This document shows positions 1-5,441 of a stretch of 5,441 nucleotides of DNA, piece after piece. The notes beneath the pieces were generated by a model, which searched no databases, was not told the DNA's origin, and was given only the letters and a program-made list of their open reading frames with translations. Position 1 is the first letter of the stretch. Every line of letters starts with the position of its first letter. Source of the stretch: CAYUHZ01 sp964444625 (GTDB taxonomy: Bacteria > Patescibacteriota > Patescibacteriia > Patescibacteriales > GWC2-42-12); NCBI GenBank assembly GCA_964444625.1, contig CAYUHZ010000053.1:1-5441 (forward strand). The letters run 5' to 3'. A program made the position numbers and the translations under genes.

Positions 1-65
1 CGACTAAGGCGGCGGGTCCAGGAGCCGCCGCAGGAGGGCGGGGATGAGTAGTGGAACAGAGGAAA
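1..65 (+). other. GC-rich 3' tail of an unidentified upstream gene
   Basis: About two thirds of the first 60 bases are G or C, in sharp contrast to the AT-rich DNA that follows. The stretch folds easily: GGCGGC (8-13) pairs perfectly with GCCGCC (24-29), and GCGGGG (38-43) can pair with CCCCGC (66-71). It is followed directly by a terminator hairpin, so it is probably the end of a plus-strand gene whose body lies outside the window. It could be a structured RNA, or the end of a protein: frame 1 runs open to TAG at 49-51 and frame 3 to TGA at 45-47 (an Ala/Gly-rich tail). I cannot choose between these and do not recognise a family. Confidence 0.35.
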
Positions 66-113
66 CCCCGCATGAAAAAAGCCGTCCCGTTAGGGCGGCT
101 TTTGAGTGCGGGG
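66..113 (+). terminator. Intrinsic terminator hairpin, possibly bidirectional
   Basis: The core stem is GCCGTCC (81-87) with GGGCGGC (93-99), seven pairs including one T-G, around a 5-nt loop. It is flanked by A6 (75-80) and T4 (100-103), which extend the stem with A-T pairs and give a U-tract on both strands. Outside this, CCCCGCA (66-72) pairs perfectly with TGCGGGG (107-113). This is a standard factor-independent terminator for the gene entering from the left, and it separates that gene from the aspS promoter. The outer left arm can alternatively pair with GCGGGG at 38-43. Confidence 0.7.
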
Positions 114-125
114 AGGACGTCATTC

Positions 126-153
126 TTGATTATTTTTTGAAATTTGCTATAAT
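126..153 (+). promoter_or_regulatory. Sigma70-type promoter of the aspS leader
   Basis: A perfect TATAAT box (148-153) is preceded by TGC (145-147), giving an extended -10 element. A TTGATT hexamer at 126-131 lies 16 bases upstream of the -10 and is a reasonable -35. Transcription would start near 159-161, just ahead of the T-box leader. No other good promoter lies between the upstream terminator and aspS. Confidence 0.7.
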
Positions 154-159
154 AAAAAC

Positions 160-392
160 ACTTTGAAAAATCACTAAAACCGTTCAATTCCGACCAACAT
201 CGGGGGAGGTGCGAGAAGAAAGCCTTTTGGCAAGTAGAACTCGCCGTTGGCTCACGTTACGAGTTAATTGAGTCTTCTTACAGTTCGAGCAACTCGCTCT
301 GAATTAGTTGAGAGGAAAACTAAGGTGGCACCGCGAAGAATCCTTCGCCCTTAGGCATGGCATTTGCCGTGTTTTAAAGGCGAGGTTTTTTT
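160..392 (+). promoter_or_regulatory. T-box riboswitch leader of aspS (transcription attenuation)
   Basis: The leader RNA senses uncharged tRNA and lets transcription read into aspS when charging is low. The T-box core is unmistakable. The antiterminator is CTAAGG (320-325), a 7-nt bulge UGGCACC (326-332), GCGAAG (333-338), loop AATC, then CTTCGC (343-348) and CCTTAG (349-354), all pairs perfect. In the bulge, UGGC (326-329) would pair with a tRNA ending GCCA, so the expected discriminator base is G73, as in bacterial tRNA-Asp and tRNA-Asn. Bases 342-354 are shared with a competing terminator ending in T7 at 386-392. A likely stem III is CGAG/CTCG (286-289/293-296). The upstream part looks short and does not fit the long Firmicutes stem I. 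I cannot assign the specifier codon firmly: candidates are GAC (192-194) and AAC (196-198, followed by A). The leader start is inferred from the promoter. Confidence 0.93.
342..392 (+). terminator. T-box leader terminator (competes with antiterminator)
   Basis: The outer stem is CCT (342-344) with AGG (383-385), a bulged T, and CGCC (346-349) with GGCG (379-382). It continues with TT/AA and an inner hairpin GGCA (354-357)/TGCC (365-368). Seven T residues follow (386-392). Its left arm is the right arm of the antiterminator, so the two folds exclude each other. This is the OFF state when the cognate tRNA is aminoacylated. Confidence 0.85.
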
Positions 393-414
393 ATTTATTA
401 AATATAAAAATATG

Positions 415-2202
415 ATGAGAACTAATACTTGCGGAGAATTAAACAAAGAAAATATCGGCCAAGAAGTTGAGTTGGCCGGCTGGATTCATCGCCGGCGCGA
501 TCACGGAGGGATTATTTTTATTGATTTGCGCGATCGCTACGGTTTAACTCAACTGACATTTGATCCGGAAATAGACCAAGCCGCTTGGCAGGAAGCAGAC
601 AAGCTAAGAAATGAATGGGTGGTCAAAGTTAAAGGGAAAGTAATGCCTCGTCCGGCTGATATGGTTAACTCAAAGCTTGCTACCGGAGAAATCGAGATTG
701 AATGTTCAGGCATAGAGATACTGTCAAAATCCAAGACTCCTCCATTTGAAATAGATGAAGAAAAATCCCATGAAGCCAATGAGGCGATTAGATTAAAATA
801 TCGCTTTATTGATTTGCGCCGGCCAAAATTGCAGCAACTGTTAAAAATAAAAGACGAGTATATCAGGTTTATCAGAAGCTATTTTTATCAGTTAAATTTC
901 GTCGAGGTGCAAACTCCGATTTTAGCCAATTCTTCTCCTGAGGGAGCGCGTGATTTTCTGGTGCCATCGCGGCTATACCCAGGTAAGTTTTATGCCCTGC
1001 CTCAAGCGCCGCAACAATTCAAACAGTTGCTGATGGTCGGAGGCCTTGACAGATATTTTCAAATCGCCGCCTGTTTCCGCGATGAGGATCCGAGAATGGA
1101 CCGCGCTTATGGCGAATTTTACCAGCTTGATTTGGAAATGAGCTTTGTTGACCAAGACGATGTCTTTGCCGTAATCGAACCGTTGATGGTTGATTTAACC
1201 AAGAAATTTAGCTCCAAGGAGTTGGTCTGCTTGCCTGAGCGTGGCGGCTTCCTCCGTTTGGCTTGGCGTGAAGCTATGGAAAAATATGGTTCGGATAAGC
1301 CTGATCTGAGGTTTAATCTGCCAATTACGCCAATTTCCGAATTGGTCAAGGATTGCGGTTTCTCTGTTTTTTCTCAAGCAATTGCCGATGGGGGAGTCGT
1401 TCATGCCTTGAAAGTTGACGGGGCGGCAAAATTCAGCCGTAAAGAGATTGATGAATTAACAGAGATCGCCAAGACCAAAGGAGCCAAAGGCTTGGCCTAT
1501 ATCGTGGTCAGAGAAGGAGGCGAAATGCAATCTCCGATTATAAAATTTTTAGGAGAAGATTTATCTCAGGCAATCGTTACGCAAGTGGCAGCCAAGCCGG
1601 GCGATACGATTTTTTTCGGCGCCGACAAATGGAAAGTCGTTTGCCAATCGTTGGGAGCGGTCAGAAGCGAGAGCGCCGCCAGGCTTGGCCTGAAGAACGA
1701 TAAGCAAGCCGCTTGGTGCTGGGTAGTCGATTTTCCGATGTACGATTATTCTGAAATAGAGGATGGCAGAATTGACTTCGGGCACAATCCTTTCTCTATG
1801 CCGCAAGGCGGTCTAAAGTCTTTGCAAGAAAAACCGCCCTTAGAAATTTTAGCCTATCAGTATGATTTGGTGTTAAATGGTTTTGAGGTTTGTAGCGGCG
1901 CGATCCGAAACTATCAACCGGAAGCGATGTACCAGGCATTCGCTATCGCCGGTTATACCAGGGAGCAGGTTGATCAAAAATTCGGGGCAATGATCAGCGC
2001 TTTTGAGTATGGCGCCCCGCCTCACGGCGGTTGCGCCCCTGGCATAGACAGAATCTTGATGATACTCTGCGATTTGGATTCTATCAGGGATATTTACGCT
2101 TTTCCCAAAGACGGCAAAGGCAAGGACTTGATGACTGACAGCCCAAGCGAAGTTGAAGAGAAACAACTACGGGAATTGCGCATAAAGATCAGAAAGGAAT
2201 AA
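415..2202 (+). CDS. aspS: Aspartyl-tRNA synthetase (bacterial type, possibly non-discriminating)
   Basis: This cytosolic class IIb synthetase joins aspartate to tRNA-Asp using ATP. The 595-aa length is normal for bacterial AspRS. Visible in order: an N-terminal OB-fold anticodon domain (about 1-105, AGWIHRRRDHGG), motif 1 ending near P168, QAPQQFKQ (197-204), motif 2 FRDED (221-225), the bacterial GAD insertion (about 293-417, opening with YGSDKPDLR), and motif 3 with GIDR (543-546). I start at ATG 415 because MRTNTCGEL aligns with the bacterial N-terminus MRTEYCGQL; ATG 412 would add one Met. The frame stays open back to TTG 364, but that lies inside the leader terminator. No Shine-Dalgarno is visible. 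His30 stands where E. coli has Leu30 and where non-discriminating enzymes such as that of Pseudomonas carry His; residue 82 is Asp, matching neither class. Charging of tRNA-Asn as well is therefore inference. Expression is controlled by the upstream T-box. Confidence 0.97.
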   Translation: MRTNTCGELNKENIGQEVELAGWIHRRRDHGGIIFIDLRDRYGLTQLTFDPEIDQAAWQEADKLRNEWVVKVKGKVMPRPADMVNSKLATGEIEIECSGIEILSKSKTPPFEIDEEKSHEANEAIRLKYRFIDLRRPKLQQLLKIKDEYIRFIRSYFYQLNFVEVQTPILANSSPEGARDFLVPSRLYPGKFYALPQAPQQFKQLLMVGGLDRYFQIAACFRDEDPRMDRAYGEFYQLDLEMSFVDQDDVFAVIEPLMVDLTKKFSSKELVCLPERGGFLRLAWREAMEKYGSDKPDLRFNLPITPISELVKDCGFSVFSQAIADGGVVHALKVDGAAKFSRKEIDELTEIAKTKGAKGLAYIVVREGGEMQSPIIKFLGEDLSQAIVTQVAAKPGDTIFFGADKWKVVCQSLGAVRSESAARLGLKNDKQAAWCWVVDFPMYDYSEIEDGRIDFGHNPFSMPQGGLKSLQEKPPLEILAYQYDLVLNGFEVCSGAIRNYQPEAMYQAFAIAGYTREQVDQKFGAMISAFEYGAPPHGGCAPGIDRILMILCDLDSIRDIYAFPKDGKGKDLMTDSPSEVEEKQLRELRIKIRKE

Positions 2203-2211
2203 TATCTCAAC

Positions 2212-2251
2212 TTTAGCAAAAAAATACTTGTTGTTTGATTTTTAAGCTAAA
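2212..2251 (+). terminator. Possible weak terminator after aspS
   Basis: TTTAGC (2212-2217) pairs with GCTAAA (2246-2251), and an A-run (2218-2224) can pair with the T-run 2239-2243 inside the stem. It sits 9 bases after the aspS stop codon, a suitable place. However, the stem is AT-rich, the loop is long and the downstream tract is mixed A/T, so it may only be a chance palindrome in AT-rich DNA. Confidence 0.25.
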
Positions 2252-2257
2252 TATTTA

Positions 2258-2740
2258 AAAAATTTTTAAAAAAATCTTGCTGATCAATAATTGTTTACGA
2301 TTTTCCAGAGCGTACTTTTGGTCATGGTAATTAACCCGGCAACAAATGATAGCCAGCGGATTACCTCGGCTGTCGATAATAATGTTGCGCTTTAACCCGA
2401 TTACCTTGTGTTTTCCCGAATAACCACGGTGTCTTTTGCCCCCTTTTTTTGACTTGACTACGTTGGCGTCAAGACAGACGTTCCGCCAATAAAGCAGGTC
2501 CTTTTATGAGTTTTTTTTCTTGAGCTCTTCAAAAACCTTTTGCATCTTTCCGGTTTTAACCCAGGAGATGAATAACCGATAGCAAGTCACGTGGGATACT
2601 CCGTAATCATGAGACAAGTCGTGCCAACGGCAGCCGGTCGATAGAACATAGAGCATGCCATTAACCACCTCATAGGGGTCGACCTGCGACCGCACGGTCT
2701 TCTTCTGGCGCCGTCTGACAAGCGACTCGATCAGGGCGAA
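2258..2740 (-). pseudogene. Relic of an IS5-family transposase (two in-frame stops, C-terminus missing)
   Basis: Read on the minus strand in a single frame, this stretch encodes the N-terminal part of an IS5-family (IS427/IS1031-like) DDE transposase. The segment 2740-2507 (78 codons) contains the N-terminal domain (DUF4096-like), with DPYEVVNGMLYVLSTGCRW, then SHDYGVSHVTCYRLF. A TAA at 2504-2506 interrupts it. The next 82 codons (2503-2258) continue the family pattern in the same frame: CLDANVVKSKKGG, with the probable first catalytic Asp at 2468-2470, then a basic stretch and IIIDSRGNPLAI. It ends in AT-rich sequence at TAA 2255-2257. Another in-frame TAA (2741-2743) cuts the start, and no plausible initiator remains for the full protein. 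The second catalytic Asp, the Glu and the C-terminal half are absent, so it cannot be active. The 63-codon piece starting at GTG 2695 is only a fragment of it. I find no clear terminal inverted repeats or target duplication. Confidence 0.85.
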
Positions 2741-2760
2741 TTACCCAAACGTAATATCAG

Positions 2761-2778
2761 ATTGGCCACGTTGCCAAT
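2761..2778. repeat. Short perfect inverted repeat beside the transposase relic
   Basis: ATTGGC (2761-2766) and GCCAAT (2773-2778) form a perfect 6-bp inverted repeat around a 6-nt spacer. It lies between the ATPase stop codon and the 5' side of the transposase relic. No T-run follows on either strand, so it is not a convincing terminator. It may be a leftover of the element end or chance. Confidence 0.3.
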
Positions 2779-2802
2779 ATAGTAAAAACAACACACTAAA
2801 AA

Positions 2803-5358
2803 TTATTTCACAACATACTTAATGAATTTAAAAGTCTCAAGCATAAAGATTGATAATAAGCCAGCGGAAAAACAAAGGAACAAGCCTCGTTGGTCAATTA
2901 AACCGAAATGAAAAATACTCCTAATAAATGGTACGAAATAAATCAGGCATGACAATGATATGGTCGCAAAGGCAACCCAATAAAAAGCTTTATTGGCGGA
3001 TTTCAAAGAACGATCAAAGCTTCTCGCCCAAGAACGATTAGAAAAAATTAAAGATAGATTGCATAATAATAAAGTAGCAAAAGTCATTGTTCTTACGGCA
3101 TCATGGCTGTAATTTAGTTTTATTGCCATAAAAAACAAGGATAACGTTAAGCCAAAAACCATTATTCCTTGAGCAAAACTCACAGAAATTTCCTTTTTGC
3201 CAAAAAGATTTTCATTTGTTTTCCTGGGCGGTCGTTTCATAACATCTGTTTCTTCCGGCTCGGCTTCAAAGACGATAGCGCATGTTGGGTTGATAATTAA
3301 TTCCAAAAAAGCAATATGGACTGGGAACAAAACCAACGGTTGTTCGAAAATTACCGGCAACAAAGAAATGCCGGCGATCGGTATGTGCACGGCAATCGCA
3401 TAAGTCATGGCTTTTTTGATATTGTCGTAAATTTTTCTGCCCATTTTAACCGAGCCGACAATAGAAGAAAAATCGTCGTTTAATAAGACAATATCAGACG
3501 CCTCTCTGGCTACATCTGATCCTTTCTCACCCATAGCCACTCCGATATCAGCCGCCTTTAGCGCTGGGGCATCATTTACTCCATCCCCGGTCATTGCCAC
3601 AACTTCGCCGTTAGCCCTAAGAGCTTCAACCAACCGTAGTTTTTGAGCGGGCACTACTCTGGCAAAAATATTAACTTCTTTAATTTTATTTCTTAAATCA
3701 TCTTCGTTGATCACTCCCAATTCAAATCCGGTAATAAAAATATTATCCGGTTGCAAGCCGATTTTTTTTGCTATGTTCATAGCTGTACCGGGATAATCTC
3801 CGGTAATCATCAATACCCTAATTCCCGCTTCGTAACATTCGGTGATAGAATCGACAACGCTTGGCCTAACAGGATCTGACAAGCCAATCAATCCTAAAAA
3901 ATCGAACTTGAAACCTTTTAAATTATCGGGGAAAAACTCTTTATCAACGTGAGATTTGGCTACTCCGATAACTCTTAGGCCTTCGACTGCCATCAGGCTC
4001 ACTTGCTGCAGAAGATATTCTTTTTTGGTTTCACTCATCGGACAAAGACTGATAATCGATTCGGGCGCCCCGGTGGCCGCAATAAAATAACCCCCCTCAT
4101 CTGAAGTTTTCCAAACTTGGGAGAAAGCCAACAATTCATTGGTGATCGGATATTCACGCACCATTATCCAATCCTGATGCATGCGCGCTGTTTTTTTTAA
4201 AGTTTTTTCCCCTAAATCTCTCATAGCCAATTCAATCGGATCAAAAGGGTTCTTTCTGCAAGCTAAAGTGCTAAATTCTAAAAGATTATGAAATTTTTCA
4301 GGGATATGAGAATTGTCATCAACAATCTCGTAATATTCGTCAGCAGCGAATATTTTCGTCGCTTTTAACTTATTAAAAGTAATGGTTCCCGTTTTATCGG
4401 CACAAAGCACTGTTGCCGAACCAAGCGTTTCTATTGCCGAGATTTGCCTGGTTAAAACTTTCTTTTGTGCCATCCGCCAGGCTCCCATGACAAAGAAAAT
4501 TGTCAGGATCATAGGAAATTCTTCCGGCAAAATCGCCATGGCTAAGGTAATGCCGGAGAGCATTCCTTGCAACCAATCGTAATGTAATACGCCATAAAAA
4601 ACAACAATAAAAATACAAAGAAAAAAACCAATCATTGAAACATATCCCACTATTGCCCTGATTTCTTTCTGTAAAGCGGTTTGATTGGGGCTGATAGAAC
4701 TCAATGAAAGACCGACTTTACCCATTTCAGTTCTGGAACCAGTCCACAACGTCTTGATTACCGCGTGTCCCGCGACAACCATGGTGCCAGCGTAAATACG
4801 GGCCGAATTGTTGCCCCCCGGAACAGCAACCTCTTCTTGATCTCCCCAGCCTATTTCATAAGCGATCTTGCTAACCGGCAAAGATTCTCCGGTTAACAAA
4901 GATTCATCAACCGAAAGATTGAAACAAGAAACAATCAATGAATCGGCAGGCACACGATCCCCTTCGGAAACAACTATAAAATCTCCTTCTACCACCTCTC
5001 TGCCGGAAATTCTTCTTTCTTTTCCATCTCTGATCACCAGCGCTCTGGGACTAGAAAGGTTCTGTAGCGCTTCCAAGGTTCGCTCGGCCTTATGTTCTTG
5101 ATAAAAAGTAATGCCGATCACTATAAAAACAAAAGATAGTAAAATTAACGCCTCTTGCTTATCGCCCATAATCAAGTAAATGGTGCCGCAAGACATCAAT
5201 AACAAAAACATCGGTTCTTTTAAGACAGCGATGATGATTGAAAAATTACTGCGTTTATTACCCGAAGAAATTTGATTATAGCCGTCTTTTGCCAGTTTTT
5301 TTGCCGCTTCGTCTTCAGATAAGCCCACTATATTCTCAGCTTTTAGCTTGTTAAACAT
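2803..5358 (-). CDS. P-type cation-transporting ATPase (P2-like, ion unknown)
   Basis: An integral membrane pump of 851 aa that would move a cation using ATP through a phospho-aspartate intermediate. Motifs in order: N-terminal cation-ATPase domain (GLSEDEAAKKLAKDGYN, 12-28), TGES (156-159) in the actuator domain, PEEFP (278-282) in M4, DKTGTIT with phosphorylated D321, TGAPE (429-433) in the nucleotide domain, DPVR (495-498), TGD (519-521) and GDGVNDAP (591-598). Ten membrane segments are apparent near 41-64, 69-88, 237-259, 265-292, 651-672, 675-698, 725-747, 757-773, 791-811 and 825-846. Layout and length match the P2A/SERCA-like group. By hand alignment, however, the M5/M6 calcium ligands of SERCA (N768, E771, N796, D800) correspond to H658, I661, E686 and N690, while the M4 glutamate (E279) is kept. 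Calcium specificity therefore cannot be assumed. The lysine of the usual KGAPE motif is Thr429. The ATG at 5356-5358 is the only start that includes the full N-domain; no Shine-Dalgarno precedes it. No obvious operon partner is in view. Confidence 0.95.
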   Translation of the reverse strand: MFNKLKAENIVGLSEDEAAKKLAKDGYNQISSGNKRSNFSIIIAVLKEPMFLLLMSCGTIYLIMGDKQEALILLSFVFIVIGITFYQEHKAERTLEALQNLSSPRALVIRDGKERRISGREVVEGDFIVVSEGDRVPADSLIVSCFNLSVDESLLTGESLPVSKIAYEIGWGDQEEVAVPGGNNSARIYAGTMVVAGHAVIKTLWTGSRTEMGKVGLSLSSISPNQTALQKEIRAIVGYVSMIGFFLCIFIVVFYGVLHYDWLQGMLSGITLAMAILPEEFPMILTIFFVMGAWRMAQKKVLTRQISAIETLGSATVLCADKTGTITFNKLKATKIFAADEYYEIVDDNSHIPEKFHNLLEFSTLACRKNPFDPIELAMRDLGEKTLKKTARMHQDWIMVREYPITNELLAFSQVWKTSDEGGYFIAATGAPESIISLCPMSETKKEYLLQQVSLMAVEGLRVIGVAKSHVDKEFFPDNLKGFKFDFLGLIGLSDPVRPSVVDSITECYEAGIRVLMITGDYPGTAMNIAKKIGLQPDNIFITGFELGVINEDDLRNKIKEVNIFARVVPAQKLRLVEALRANGEVVAMTGDGVNDAPALKAADIGVAMGEKGSDVAREASDIVLLNDDFSSIVGSVKMGRKIYDNIKKAMTYAIAVHIPIAGISLLPVIFEQPLVLFPVHIAFLELIINPTCAIVFEAEPEETDVMKRPPRKTNENLFGKKEISVSFAQGIMVFGLTLSLFFMAIKLNYSHDAVRTMTFATLLLCNLSLIFSNRSWARSFDRSLKSANKAFYWVAFATISLSCLIYFVPFIRSIFHFGLIDQRGLFLCFSAGLLSIFMLETFKFIKYVVK

Positions 5359-5385
5359 ATTATATTAACAAATTTTTTTGTTTAA

Positions 5386-5414
5386 ATTATAACATAATTT
5401 TCACAAAAAATAAA
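5386..5414 (-). promoter_or_regulatory. Promoter of the P-type ATPase gene
   Basis: On the minus strand a perfect TATAAT (5391-5386) is preceded by TGT, an extended -10. A weak TTTATT (5414-5409) lies 17 bases upstream as a possible -35. Transcription would start near 5379, giving a 5' leader of only about 20 bases before the ATG at 5358. Within that leader, AACAAA (5367-5372) and TTTGTT (5377-5382) form a small inverted repeat that could be an operator or just AT-rich chance. The remaining bases to 5441 show no gene. Confidence 0.6.
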
Positions 5415-5441
5415 ATTTCAATAATTTGGCTTTTTTGTCAT

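Noticed and set aside
1..115. 3' part of RNase P RNA or SRP RNA, suggested by ACAGAGGAAACCCCGC and GGTCCAGGAG.
   Set aside because: The conserved RNase P regions and the SRP GGAAGGAAGCAGCC loop do not match in order or sequence. The resemblance is only a few bases long.
44..166. A 40-codon ORF (ATG 44 to TGA 164) with AGGAGG at 32-37, well spaced as a ribosome binding site.
   Set aside because: It runs through the terminator hairpin and the aspS promoter, and its peptide resembles nothing I know. The AGGAGG is likely chance in a G-rich stretch.
207..215. GGTGCGA as the GNUGNRA terminal loop of a classical T-box stem I.
   Set aside because: It matches the loop consensus, but no flanking helix of suitable length can be drawn, and it overlaps the better-supported GCGAG/CTCGC stem.
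364..414. Extended aspS N-terminus from TTG 364.
   Set aside because: It lies inside the T-box terminator and T-run, the added residues have no AspRS similarity, and the family N-terminus MRT..CG starts at 415.
2761..2778. Terminator for the ATPase gene on the minus strand.
   Set aside because: The hairpin has only 6 pairs and no T-run follows it in the direction of transcription.
4382..5101. Several 60-80 codon ORFs opposite or within the ATPase and aspS genes.
   Set aside because: They are out-of-frame shadows of two well-supported genes and show no independent protein family features or start signals.

Overview
The window holds two convergent housekeeping-type genes separated by a decayed transposase, with a regulatory leader on the left side. 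Base composition is moderately AT-rich with very AT-rich intergenic DNA. Both protein genes have extended -10 (TGn TATAAT) promoters and no visible Shine-Dalgarno sequence. The aspartyl-tRNA synthetase (AspRS) and the P-type ATPase look like those of uncultured small-genome bacteria (Patescibacteria/Parcubacteria-like). That affiliation is an impression from protein style, not a demonstrated placement. The standard bacterial code fits: UGA ends no essential frame and both large ORFs close on TAA.

Left edge (1-120): a GC-rich, hairpin-forming tail of an unidentified upstream gene, closed by a strong terminator hairpin. Then come a sigma70-type promoter (126-153) and a T-box tRNA-sensing leader (about 160-392). 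The leader has a textbook antiterminator (7-nt UGGCACC bulge) that competes with an intrinsic terminator. It controls aspS (415-2202, + strand), a full-length bacterial-type AspRS. Its anticodon-domain His30 suggests it may be the non-discriminating kind that also charges tRNA-Asn.

Centre (2203-2802): an AT-rich convergent spacer carrying the relic of an IS5-family transposase on the minus strand (2258-2740). The relic is broken by two in-frame TAA codons and lacks the C-terminal catalytic half.

Right (2803-5358, minus strand): an intact 851-aa P2-like P-type cation ATPase with all phosphorylation-cycle motifs, but with ion-site residues unlike the classical calcium pump. Its promoter lies at 5386-5414, next to the window edge.

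Functionally the two intact genes are unrelated: one is tRNA charging under tRNA feedback control, the other ion transport. They share only the convergent intergenic region where the mobile element landed and decayed. I see no evidence of a novel multi-gene system. The most informative element is the T-box leader paired with a possibly non-discriminating AspRS.
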